Positions 17,077 to 24,636 of a stretch of 52,086 nucleotides of DNA are shown here, piece after piece. Source of the DNA: an uncultured Eubacteriales bacterium (GTDB lineage: Bacteria > Bacillota > Clostridia > Oscillospirales > Oscillospiraceae); the NCBI GenBank assembly GCA_900547745.1, contig URHT01000009.1:1-52086 (forward strand), read 5' to 3'. Both the position numbers and the translations under genes were made by a program. Each line of letters begins with the position of its first letter. The first letter of the stretch is position 1. The notes under the pieces are model-generated. The model did not search any database. It was given only the letters and a program-made list of their open reading frames with translations, and had not been told where the DNA came from.

Positions 17077-17804
17077 AAACGTGGGGCATTACCAATACCG
17101 GTCTGGTGCGCAGCGAGAACCAGGACGCCTACGCGGCGTTCACGGTGGGCAGCTGCTACGCCGCGGTGGTCTGCGACGGTATGGGCGGCACCCACGGCGG
17201 CCGCATCGCCAGCAGCATCGCCGTGGAGCGGTTCGAAGCGGAGCTTCGGGCCGTCCTGCAGGACGATGCCGGGGAGGAGCAGCTGCGGCAGGCCATGCTG
17301 TACGCCATCTCGCTGGCCAACGACGCCATACGGCGCGAGGCGGCACGGAACACCGACTATCAGCACATGGGCACCACGCTGGTATGTGCGCTGGCCCGGG
17401 AGGAGCTGGTGATGATCGGCAACATCGGCGACAGCCGCGCCTACCACATCACCGGGGAGGGCATCCTCCAGATCTCCCGGGATCACTCGGTGGTGGAGAA
17501 CATGGTGGAGAAGGGTGACATCACCCGGCAGGAGGCCCGCCGCCATCCCAGCCGCAACCTGATCACCCGTGCGCTGGGTCCGGACATTCAGGCGCAGGCG
17601 GACACGTTTTCCGTACCATGGCAGCAGGGGGATTTCATCCTGCTTTGTACGGACGGGCTGGTAAACACCGTCTCCGATCAGGAGATGCTTTTTGAGGTGC
17701 TCCACAACGGCGATATCGAAAGCTGTCTGGATCACCTGCTGCAGATCTCGCTGCAGCGCGGCGCACCGGACAATATCACGGCGGTGCTGCTGATGAACGA
17801 GTAA
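17073..17804 (+). CDS. stp: PP2C-family Ser/Thr phosphatase
   Basis: 243 aa. Metal-binding PP2C motifs are all present: SENQDA, VCDGMGG, GDSRAY, LCTDGL and GAPDNITAV. It reverses phosphorylation by the kinase encoded 14 nt downstream (PrkC); targets in Firmicutes include cell-wall, division and translation factors. Cytosolic, no membrane segment. Confidence 0.94.
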   Translation: MKTWGITNTGLVRSENQDAYAAFTVGSCYAAVVCDGMGGTHGGRIASSIAVERFEAELRAVLQDDAGEEQLRQAMLYAISLANDAIRREAARNTDYQHMGTTLVCALAREELVMIGNIGDSRAYHITGEGILQISRDHSVVENMVEKGDITRQEARRHPSRNLITRALGPDIQAQADTFSVPWQQGDFILLCTDGLVNTVSDQEMLFEVLHNGDIESCLDHLLQISLQRGAPDNITAVLLMNE

Positions 17805-17818
17805 AGGAGATGGCAAAC

Positions 17819-19774
17819 ATGGATCAATACATAGGACGTATGCTGGACGATCGCTACGAAATTCTGGAGCTGATCGGTTCCGGCGGCATGGCAAATGTAT
17901 ATAAGGCCAGATGTCATCGCCTGAACCGGCTGGTGGCCGTCAAGATCCTCAAGAGCGATCTGGCGGACAACGCCGATTTCCGCCGCCGCTTCCGGGACGA
18001 GTCCCGGGCTGTGGCACAGCTGTCCCATGCCAATATCGTCTCGGTGTACGATGTCTCTACCAGCGGTGAGACGGAGTATATCGTCATGGAGCTGATCGAC
18101 GGGATCACCCTGAAGCAGTATATGGAACGGCGGGGCCGCATGGACTGGCGAGAGTCGCTGCATTTCATCTCCCAGATCATGCGCGGCCTCAGCCATGCCC
18201 ACAGCCGGGGCATTATCCACCGGGACATCAAGCCACAGAATATCATGGTGCTGCGGGACGGCAGCGTAAAGGTGGCCGATTTCGGCATCGCCTGTCTGGC
18301 CAACGCCAGCCAGACCCTGACGCAGGAGGCGCTGGGCTCCGTCCATTATATTTCCCCCGAGCAGGCGCGGGGCGACCGTATCGACGCCCGCTCCGACATC
18401 TATTCCGCCGGCGTGGTGCTGTACGAGATGCTGACGGGCCGGCTTCCCTTTGAAGGTGACTCCGCCGTGTCCGTGGCCATCCAGCACCTGAGCTCCGTGC
18501 CGCTGGCGCCCCGGGATATCGATCCCAGCATCCCCGAGCCGCTGGAGCTGATCTGCATGAAGGCCATGAACAGCGACCCGGACAAGCGCTATCCCACGGC
18601 AGACGCTATGCTGGAGGATCTGGAGAAGTTCCGCAAAGACCCCACCGTGGACATGGACTATATCCGTAAGGAGCTGGCGGAGGTGCAGCCCACCACAGAG
18701 CCCACCATGCCCATCCCCACCGCGCAGGTGAACACCGCCGTGAAAAAGCGGGCCGAGCAGCTGCGCCGCAGTGAGCAGGAGGAGGACTTCCGCCCCCGGG
18801 ACAAAAAATCCATCGCCATCATGGCGGGCATCTTCGCGGCGGCACTGGTGCTGGTGTTCCTGCTGTTTAAGCTGATCCTGGGCGATTTCGGCCCCGCCGG
18901 CAACAATAAAAGCTACGAGGTGCCCAATGTGCGGGGTATGACCGTGGGGGAAGCCCAACTGATGGACGGCGTCAAGGATGTTTTCGAGATCGTGGTCAAG
19001 GGCACCCAGCGCTCCGACACCTATGAGGCGGGGCAGATCATCCAGCAGTCCCCGGAGGCGGGACGCAGCCGCAAGAGCAACTTCGTCATCGAGGTCTATG
19101 TGGCCGCCGAGGAGGTCAAGGTGGATATGCCCAACGTCACCGGCAAGGAGTACCGGCAGGCCCGCATTGAGCTGCAGGAGCTGAAGCTGGATCTGCAGTT
19201 CGAGTTCCTGAGCCAGAACTCCGACAGCTATGCCAAGGATACGGTGATCTCCACCGCTCCCGCCGCCGGTGAAGCATTGAAGCAGGGGCAGAAGGTCACG
19301 CTGTACGTCAGCACCGGGCCCAAGACCGTCACCGTGCCCACCTTCCTGGGGCAGGACATTGCCATGGCCATCAAGACCGCGCAGGACATGGGCCTGACCG
19401 TGGGCCAGCCGCTGTTTGACCCGTTCAGCAGCGTGGAGACGGGCCGCGTCACGGAGCAAAGCATCGAGCCGCAGCAGGTGGTGGACGGCGGCACACAGAT
19501 CGTTTTCACCGTCAGCGGCAGCGGCGAGGAGGACATCATAACTCGTACCAAGGCGGTGGAGTTCTCCCTGCCATCGGATATGGACGGCATGATCAAGGTG
19601 GAGTACGAGCAGGACGGCGAGATCATCGACAGCCAGTACATCAGCTCCAACCTCCAGACCGTCAGCTATACGTTCACCGGACAGGTGGGCGCACACTCGC
19701 TGGTGCGCGCCTATTTTACCTGCATCAACAATAACTCGGTGGCGTCCTCGCCCACACAGGAGATCAGCTTTTGA
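17819..19774 (+). CDS. prkC: PASTA-domain Ser/Thr kinase PrkC
   Basis: 651 aa. Kinase domain 10-270: glycine loop GSGGMANVY, Lys42 in VAVKIL, HRD 134-136, DFG 154-156. Juxtamembrane region rich in Thr/Pro, one membrane helix at about 331-354, then three PASTA repeats (about 366-432, 433-500, 502-570; VPNVRG, MPNVTG, VPTFLG) that sense muropeptides/lipid II, and a beta-rich extracellular end. ATG 17819 is chosen over ATG 17810: the AGGAG at 17805-17809 touches the first but is 9 nt from the second. In spore formers PrkC also triggers germination in response to peptidoglycan fragments. Confidence 0.94.
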   Translation: MDQYIGRMLDDRYEILELIGSGGMANVYKARCHRLNRLVAVKILKSDLADNADFRRRFRDESRAVAQLSHANIVSVYDVSTSGETEYIVMELIDGITLKQYMERRGRMDWRESLHFISQIMRGLSHAHSRGIIHRDIKPQNIMVLRDGSVKVADFGIACLANASQTLTQEALGSVHYISPEQARGDRIDARSDIYSAGVVLYEMLTGRLPFEGDSAVSVAIQHLSSVPLAPRDIDPSIPEPLELICMKAMNSDPDKRYPTADAMLEDLEKFRKDPTVDMDYIRKELAEVQPTTEPTMPIPTAQVNTAVKKRAEQLRRSEQEEDFRPRDKKSIAIMAGIFAAALVLVFLLFKLILGDFGPAGNNKSYEVPNVRGMTVGEAQLMDGVKDVFEIVVKGTQRSDTYEAGQIIQQSPEAGRSRKSNFVIEVYVAAEEVKVDMPNVTGKEYRQARIELQELKLDLQFEFLSQNSDSYAKDTVISTAPAAGEALKQGQKVTLYVSTGPKTVTVPTFLGQDIAMAIKTAQDMGLTVGQPLFDPFSSVETGRVTEQSIEPQQVVDGGTQIVFTVSGSGEEDIITRTKAVEFSLPSDMDGMIKVEYEQDGEIIDSQYISSNLQTVSYTFTGQVGAHSLVRAYFTCINNNSVASSPTQEISF

Positions 19775-20652
19775 GCCGGGGGCGCATTGAAAAGGCCCTC
19801 AGCGGCTTCTACTATGTGAATACCGGCGATGCGGTGCTGCAATGCCGCGCCCGGGGCAAATTCCGCCGCGAGGGACTCAGTCCGCTGGTGGGCGACTGGG
19901 TGCAGGTACGGGAGCTGGGCGGCGGCGAGGGCTTCGTGGAGGCCGTGGAGCCGCGAAAGAACGTATTCCTGCGGCCCTCCGCTGCCAACATCGATCAGCT
20001 GGTCATCATTGCCAGCGCCGCCATTCCGGTGACAGAGCCGTACCTCATCGACCGCATCGCCGCCATCGCGGCGCTGAAGGGCTGCCGGGTGCTGCTGTGC
20101 CTGAACAAGTGCGACCTCGACACGGCGGACGAGCTGTACGACATCTACGTCCGCTCCGCCATACAGGTGCTGCGTGTCAGCGCCGAGACAGGGGAGGGAC
20201 TGGATGATCTTCGCGCCGCAATAGCTGGCAAGCTCAATGCCTTTACAGGAAATTCCGGCGTTGGCAAGTCCAGTATTCTCAATGCCCTCGCGCCGCAGCT
20301 GACGCTGCCGGTGGGGGAGGTCAGCAAGGCGCTGGGCCGAGGCCGCCACACCACCCGCCATGTGGAGATGTTCTCACTGGGCGGAGAGACGTGGGTCATC
20401 GACACGCCGGGCTTCTCCTCATTTGACACGCAGGAGATGGATCTGGAGCTGAAGGAGCACCTGCCGGAGACGTTTCCGGAATTCGCGCCCTATCTGGGGC
20501 AGTGCCGCTTCGTGGGGTGCAGCCACACCAAGGAGAAGGGGTGCCGCGTTCTGCAGGCGGTGCGGGACGGGGACATCCACCCCAGCCGCCACCGCAGCTA
20601 CGTCCGCCTGTACGAGGAGCTGAAGGATCTGAAGGCGTGGGAAAAGAAGTGA
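19771..20652 (+). CDS. rsgA: Ribosome small-subunit GTPase RsgA
   Basis: 293 aa. OB fold (1-70), then a circularly permuted GTPase with motif order G4 (NKCDL), G1 (GNSGVGKSS), G3 (DTPGFSSF), and a C-terminal zinc-binding segment CRFVGCSHTKEKGC. Helps late 30S maturation. TTG 19771 overlaps the prkC stop by 4 nt with AGGAG 8 nt upstream. In Bacillus rpe, thiN and spoVM follow; here rpe and thiN are missing. Confidence 0.93.
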   Translation: MSRGRIEKALSGFYYVNTGDAVLQCRARGKFRREGLSPLVGDWVQVRELGGGEGFVEAVEPRKNVFLRPSAANIDQLVIIASAAIPVTEPYLIDRIAAIAALKGCRVLLCLNKCDLDTADELYDIYVRSAIQVLRVSAETGEGLDDLRAAIAGKLNAFTGNSGVGKSSILNALAPQLTLPVGEVSKALGRGRHTTRHVEMFSLGGETWVIDTPGFSSFDTQEMDLELKEHLPETFPEFAPYLGQCRFVGCSHTKEKGCRVLQAVRDGDIHPSRHRSYVRLYEELKDLKAWEKK

Positions 20653-20666
20653 AAACAAGCGCTGAA

Positions 20667-20696
20667 AAGCGGGGTGCATTTGCACCTCGCTTTTTT
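20667..20696 (+). terminator. Rho-independent terminator after rsgA
   Basis: 11-bp stem with one G-T pair (20667-20677 with 20682-20692), followed by T. Confidence 0.85.
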
Positions 20697-20731
20697 GACG
20701 CCCATATACTGGAACGAAGGAGGGGTCCGGT

Positions 20732-20893
20732 ATGAGAGGGTGGAACTGCGGCGGATTCATCATCGGCATCTGTGCGCTGGCATTGGGACTGGGCATCCTG
20801 ATCACGGCTGTTTTTCCTGTGGGCTGCCTGATGTTTCTGGTGGCATTTCTGCTCATCGCCTGCGGGATCGCCTGTCTGAAAAATAGGAGGTAG
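20732..20893 (+). CDS. Small two-helix membrane protein, unknown
   Basis: 53 aa; ATG 20732 with GAAGGAGGGG 7 nt upstream. Two hydrophobic segments: about 8-29 (GFIIGICALALGLGILITAV) and 31-48, joined by a tight FPVGC turn, with a basic end (KNRR). Cys at 6, 14, 34, 44 and 48. It lies 4 nt before spoVM with a shared AGGAGG, so it is probably co-expressed during sporulation. A near-match to a sigma-E -10 element (CATATACT, 20703-20710) stands about 20 nt before it, but no convincing -35 was found. Family not recognised. Confidence 0.6.
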   Translation: MRGWNCGGFIIGICALALGLGILITAVFPVGCLMFLVAFLLIACGIACLKNRR

Positions 20894-20897
20894 CGTC

Positions 20898-20972
20898 ATG
20901 AAGATCGTTGTCTGGAAGTCGCCGCGTATCCTGCGCGGCCTGCTGCGCAGCATTTTCGGGATTCGGGAATAA
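20898..20972 (+). CDS. spoVM: Stage V sporulation protein SpoVM
   Basis: 24 aa amphipathic peptide. Compared with B. subtilis SpoVM (26 aa), the residues K2, K7, P9, L12, G14, R17 and G21 are at the same positions; P9 makes the kink that lets the peptide sit in positively curved membrane. SpoVM marks the outer forespore membrane and anchors SpoIVA, the coat basement ATPase (gene at 47441). AGGAGGT lies 6 nt before ATG 20898. Position supports it: in Bacillus spoVM follows prpC-prkC-rsgA(-rpe-thiN). Net charge is positive (KSPR, LRGLLRS). Confidence 0.88.
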   Translation: MKIVVWKSPRILRGLLRSIFGIRE

Positions 20973-20982
20973 CGTGGGCCGT

Positions 20983-21020
20983 CCTCTCATACCATGGCAG
21001 TACAACGGAGAAATGAGAGG
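20983..21020 (+). other. Hairpin that pairs with the sipL ribosome site
   Basis: 8-bp perfect arms CCTCTCAT (20983-20990) and ATGAGAGG (21013-21020), 22-nt loop. The right arm holds the GAGAGG that would be the sipL Shine-Dalgarno, 8 nt before its ATG, so folding would lower sipL translation. Confidence 0.45.
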
Positions 21021-21028
21021 GCAAGAGC

Positions 21029-22525
21029 ATGGAATTAGGCTTACAGTTCACAGACCTGACCTGTTGGGAAAAGACAGGTCACGCGGCGGTCAGCCACGAG
21101 GAGACGATGGAGACCTCCATCGCGGAATACTGCCCTGACATGACGCGGATCGTCAGCGCCTGCGGGCAGCTGTACATCCGGGAAAAAACCGCGTCGGAGG
21201 AGCGTACCGCCGTCTCCGGCACGGTGCGCGTAACGGTGCTGTACACGTCGGAGGAGAGCGCGGGGCTGCGCAGTCTGGCGGTATCGGTGCCGTTCACCTG
21301 CACAGCGGAGGATCGGCAGCTGGCATCGTCGCAGCTGATCTGGGCCACGGGCCGCCTGCTGCTGGTGGAGGCGCAGGCCGTCACAGCCCGGAGGCTGTAT
21401 GTCCGCGTTCTGCCGGAGGTGACGATGACCGGCTTTACCCGCGTGCCGCACCGTTTTTGCAGCGGTGTGGAGGAGAGCAGCGCCCTGCGTACCCGCTGCC
21501 GCCAGCGCAGCTTCAGTCTGCTGGATACCGCCGTGGAGCGGGATGTCAGCATGGCGCAGGAGGTGCAGGCGTCACCGGTACCGGAGGAGCTGCTGCTGTA
21601 CCGCCTGTACCCCCGGCTCACCAGCTGCCGCACGGTGGGCAGCAAGCTGGTGGTGAAGGGGGAGGTTACGCTGTCTGCCCTGTACCGCGGGCAGGATCAG
21701 CAGCTGCATACATACGAAGGGGAGCTGCCGCTGTCCCAGATACTGGACGGCGCCGGCCTGCCGGAGGACGGCGAGTACGCCGCACGGCTCTGCCTCACCG
21801 GCGGGGAGGTGCGGGTGCTGCGTTCCGACACCGGCGGCGGGTTCTCCGTCACCGCAGAGCTGCGGCTGCTGCTGTGTGCCTACCGCACGGCTCAGTGTAC
21901 CTGCGTGGAGGATCTGTACAGTATCCGTCAGCCGGTGCGGCTGGAGCAGGAGACGGTGACGATCCCCGCCGTCCGGCCCGATCGCGTCCTGCGGGAGGAA
22001 ACGGTGGAGCACCTGGACTTCGGTGGGAACAGGCCGTTCTTCTTCATCACAGACACGGACTGCGCCGCTGCATCCGTCACCACGGAGGAGGGTCAGACGG
22101 CGCTGCGTACCACCGTCCGGACGCGGCTGCTGTATCTGGATGAGTCGGATACGCCGTCTGTCACCGAGCGCACGGCGGAGGTGGTGCTGCCGGTGAAGGA
22201 GCCGGTGCAGGGTGTGTCCTGCGGTCTGTCCGGCGCGCCGGAGGTGCAGATGGGTACCGGCGGCTGCGACGTGCGGCAGGTGGTGGCATTTCTGGCGGAG
22301 GACACCTGCCCGGAGCCACTGCAAACCGTCAGCGGCGGGGAACTGCTGGAGCCGGCGGAGCAGGAGTGCATGCCATCGCTGGTGCTGCGCCGCCTGCTGC
22401 CGGGCGAGACGCTGTGGGACGTGGCGAAGCAATACCGCACCGATGAGACGCTGCTGCGCACCGTCAACCAGCTGGAGGGGGAGGAGCTGCCGGACAAAAT
22501 GCTGCTGATCCCCCGCGTCCGCTGA
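21029..22525 (+). CDS. sipL: SpoIVA-interacting coat protein SipL (SPOCS/DUF3794 + LysM)
   Basis: 498 aa. The N-terminal and middle parts carry repeated SPOCS (DUF3794) beta segments (VRVTVLYTSEES; VKGEVTLSALYRGQ; VRTRLLYLDESD). The C-terminus is a LysM domain (about 450-498: LPGETLWDVAKQYRTDETLL ... LLIPRV). In C. difficile SipL binds SpoIVA through its LysM domain and is needed to tether the coat to the forespore; Bacillus uses other proteins. Directly after spoVM, and spoIVA is also in the window. Ribosome site GAGAGG may be masked by a hairpin. Full length. Confidence 0.9.
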   Translation: MELGLQFTDLTCWEKTGHAAVSHEETMETSIAEYCPDMTRIVSACGQLYIREKTASEERTAVSGTVRVTVLYTSEESAGLRSLAVSVPFTCTAEDRQLASSQLIWATGRLLLVEAQAVTARRLYVRVLPEVTMTGFTRVPHRFCSGVEESSALRTRCRQRSFSLLDTAVERDVSMAQEVQASPVPEELLLYRLYPRLTSCRTVGSKLVVKGEVTLSALYRGQDQQLHTYEGELPLSQILDGAGLPEDGEYAARLCLTGGEVRVLRSDTGGGFSVTAELRLLLCAYRTAQCTCVEDLYSIRQPVRLEQETVTIPAVRPDRVLREETVEHLDFGGNRPFFFITDTDCAAASVTTEEGQTALRTTVRTRLLYLDESDTPSVTERTAEVVLPVKEPVQGVSCGLSGAPEVQMGTGGCDVRQVVAFLAEDTCPEPLQTVSGGELLEPAEQECMPSLVLRRLLPGETLWDVAKQYRTDETLLRTVNQLEGEELPDKMLLIPRVR

Positions 22526-22533
22526 ATTGTGCA

Positions 22534-22563
22534 TTGACTTTCCCTGTGCCCGTAGGGTACAAT
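22534..22563 (+). promoter_or_regulatory. Promoter of RNase P RNA
   Basis: TTGACT (22534-22539), 18-nt spacer, TACAAT (22558-22563); predicted start at about 22570, at the first pair of helix P1. Confidence 0.75.
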
Positions 22564-22569
22564 AAAGAG

Positions 22570-23028
22570 TGCGAGCAGGCTGGACAGTCGCGGGGACAAG
22601 GCGAAAGCCTGTTCATGAGGAAAGTCCGGGCTCCACAGGGCAAGAATAACGGGTAACGCCCGCCGAAGGCGACTTCAGGAAAAGTGCAACAGAGATATAC
22701 CGCCCCGTCACATCCCCAGCAATGGGGCCCCGCAAAAACGCAGTTTTTGTGGGGAAAGGAGGTGCGGCGAAATGATTTCGTCCAGCCGCTTGCGGCTGAA
22801 CGAAGGATATGGAGCTTGCACTGACGAGGTAAGGGTGGAAAGGCGAGGTAAGAGCTCACCCGACGGCGCGTGAAAGTGACCGTCGCTGTAAACTCTATTC
22901 GGAGCAACACCGGTATGGGAGCGTATAGGCTGGCCCGGCTGCTCCCGGGGTGGCTTGAGCGTGCCGGCAACGGTACGCCCAGATAGATGACTGTCAAAAC
23001 AGAACCCGGCTTATAGGCCCGCTCGCGC
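22570..23028 (+). ncRNA. rnpB: RNase P RNA, class A
   Basis: The catalytic RNA that trims pre-tRNA 5' ends. Helix P1 closes between GCGAGC (22571-22576) and GCTCGC (23021-23026). Conserved core segments in order: GAGGAAAGTCCGGGCTCC, GCAACAGAGATA, GGTAAGGGTGGAAAGGCG, GTAAACTCTATTCGGAGCAA, AGATAGATGACTG and ACAGAACCCGGCTTATAGG. The piece between the P10/P11 core and GGTAAGGGTGG is much longer than usual (about 22710-22830) with two strong hairpins (22729-22755 and 22778-22805), i.e. an enlarged P12 region. Total about 459 nt, on the long side. Confidence 0.95.
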
Positions 23029-23031
23029 CAG

Positions 23032-23065
23032 AAAAGCCCTCCGTGCAGCTGCACGGAGGGCTTTT
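23032..23065. terminator. Bidirectional terminator between rnpB and the ABC operon
   Basis: A perfect 34-nt palindrome (17-bp arms) with AAAA at one end and TTTT at the other; it can end transcripts from both sides. Confidence 0.9.
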
Positions 23066-23076
23066 GTCTGTTAAGC

Positions 23077-23847
23077 TTATACCTCGCTGTACCGCGCCAG
23101 GAACTGGCGGGTGCGCTCCTGCTGCGGGTGGTCGATGACCTCCCTGGCGGGGCCCTGCTCCACGATGACGCCGCCGTCCATGAAGATCACCTGATCGGCC
23201 ACGTCCCGGGCAAAGGCCATCTCGTGGGTGACGATGACCATGGTGGTGTGCTGCTCGGCAAGGCTACGGATGACCCGCAGCACCTCGCCGGTCAATTCGG
23301 GATCCAGTGCGCTGGTAGGCTCATCAAAGCACAGGATGTCCGGCTTCATGGCCAGCGCACGGGCGATGGCCACCCGCTGCTGCTGTCCGCCGGACAGCTG
23401 GTGGGGGTAGTTGTCCATTCGCTGCCCCAGCCCGATGTCCTCCAGCAGCCGCCGCCCCTCGGCGACGATGCCCTCATGGCTCTCGCCGGTCTTCTCCGAC
23501 TTGGCCATCAGCTCCCGGGCCAGCGTCACGTTCTGCAGCGCCGTGTACTGCGGGAACAGGTTGAAGCTCTGGAACACCAGGCCGAAGTGCAGCCGCTTCT
23601 TGCGGATATCGCTTTCGGAACGGGAGGCATGGTCTGCTGCATCAAACAGCTTCTCTCCCCGAACGGAAATAACGCCCTTGTCCGGTGTTTCCAAGAAATT
23701 CAGGCACCGCAGCAGCGTGGTCTTGCCGCTGCCGGAGGAGCCGATGATGCTTAGCGCCTGCCCCTCCTCCAGAGAGAAGCTGATGTCCTTCAGCACCGGG
23801 GTGTCGCCAAAGTGCTTCTCGATGTGCTGTACGTCCAGAATCGCCAT
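23077..23847 (-). CDS. Polar amino-acid ABC transporter, ATP-binding protein
   Basis: 256 aa, GlnQ/HisP type. Walker A GSSGSGKTT, Q loop VFQSFNLFPQ, signature LSGGQQQR, Walker B ILCFDEPTSALDP and the switch His in VTHEMAFA. It energises uptake with the permease just upstream. ATG 23847 is preferred because AAGGAGG lies 8 nt before it; a GTG at 23856 overlaps the ribosome site. Last gene of the minus-strand operon; 13 nt after the permease. Confidence 0.94.
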   Translation of the reverse strand: MAILDVQHIEKHFGDTPVLKDISFSLEEGQALSIIGSSGSGKTTLLRCLNFLETPDKGVISVRGEKLFDAADHASRSESDIRKKRLHFGLVFQSFNLFPQYTALQNVTLARELMAKSEKTGESHEGIVAEGRRLLEDIGLGQRMDNYPHQLSGGQQQRVAIARALAMKPDILCFDEPTSALDPELTGEVLRVIRSLAEQHTTMVIVTHEMAFARDVADQVIFMDGGVIVEQGPAREVIDHPQQERTRQFLARYSEV

Positions 23848-23860
23848 ATGCGGCACCTCC

Positions 23861-24517
23861 TTAGCGGAAATAGCTGAGCTTGCGCTCCGCGTAGTTGAAC
23901 AGCAGCGTCAGGATACCCACGAAGGCCAGATAGAACACCGCCGTGTAGAACAGGGGCCAGACGATACCGGCGGACTTCATGTAGGACTCGCCGGTCATGA
24001 TCAGCTCCATAATGGAGATGGTCTTGGCCAGCGAGGTGTCCTTCACCAGTGTGATGACCTCGTTGGACATGGGGGGGACGATGCGCTTGACCATCTGCAG
24101 CAGCGTGACCTTGAAGAAGATCTGGCTCTTTGTCATGCCCAGCACCTGACCGGCCTCCTGCTGGCCGATGGGCACGCTCTCAATGCCGCCCTTGTAGATG
24201 ACGGCGAAATAGCAGGCATAGTTGATGACGAAGGCGATGACACAGGCCGCCATGCGCCCGTCGGAAAAGTAGCCCCACAGGTTGAAATCGAACCATTTAC
24301 CGGGTCCGTAGAAGATGATGACAAGCTGGAGCATCAGAGGCGTGCCGCGGATGATCCAGACGATCACGTTGAAAAGCCAGCTTACCGGCTTGCACCGGCT
24401 GCGCAGGGCAAAGGCGATGAGAAGTCCCAGCGGCAGAGAGAACAGCAGCGTCAGGAAAAACAGCTTCAGCAGCTGCCCCATGCCTGCCAGCAGGGAAAGA
24501 GTGACAGTCCAAAACAT
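23861..24517 (-). CDS. Polar amino-acid ABC transporter, permease
   Basis: 218 aa, HisM/GlnP type with about five membrane helices. EAA loop: EAGQVLGMTKSQIFFKVTLLQ. N-terminal half contains the family signature WIIRGTPLMLQLVIIFYG. One permease gene only, so a homodimer is expected. ATG 24517 with GAAGGAG 9 nt upstream; in-frame extension to 24568 would lack a ribosome site. Substrate probably a polar amino acid; not more precise from sequence. Confidence 0.92.
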   Translation of the reverse strand: MFWTVTLSLLAGMGQLLKLFFLTLLFSLPLGLLIAFALRSRCKPVSWLFNVIVWIIRGTPLMLQLVIIFYGPGKWFDFNLWGYFSDGRMAACVIAFVINYACYFAVIYKGGIESVPIGQQEAGQVLGMTKSQIFFKVTLLQMVKRIVPPMSNEVITLVKDTSLAKTISIMELIMTGESYMKSAGIVWPLFYTAVFYLAFVGILTLLFNYAERKLSYFR

Positions 24518-24569
24518 GAAAAAAGCTCCTTCGTGGTTACTTGCGCGGGAGAGGAGTAAGCCGCCCAAA

Positions 24570-24596
24570 GGCAGAGGACGTATAACGCCCTCTGCC
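24570..24596 (-). other. Intercistronic hairpin between binding-protein and permease genes
   Basis: 8-bp stem (24570-24577 with 24589-24596), without a good T run on the minus strand. Such structures often stabilise or partly terminate the message so that the binding protein is made in excess. Confidence 0.5.
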
Positions 24597-24636
24597 GTGG
24601 GAGACTATCATAGCATACTTTCCGCCATCTGGCAAC

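Noticed and set aside
22756..22875. Ribosome-site-like AAAGGAGGT followed by an ATG at 22773 and a 33-codon frame inside RNase P RNA
   Set aside because: It lies within a structured catalytic RNA and runs into its conserved core; the codons reflect RNA constraints. Kept only as a note under the enlarged P12 finding.
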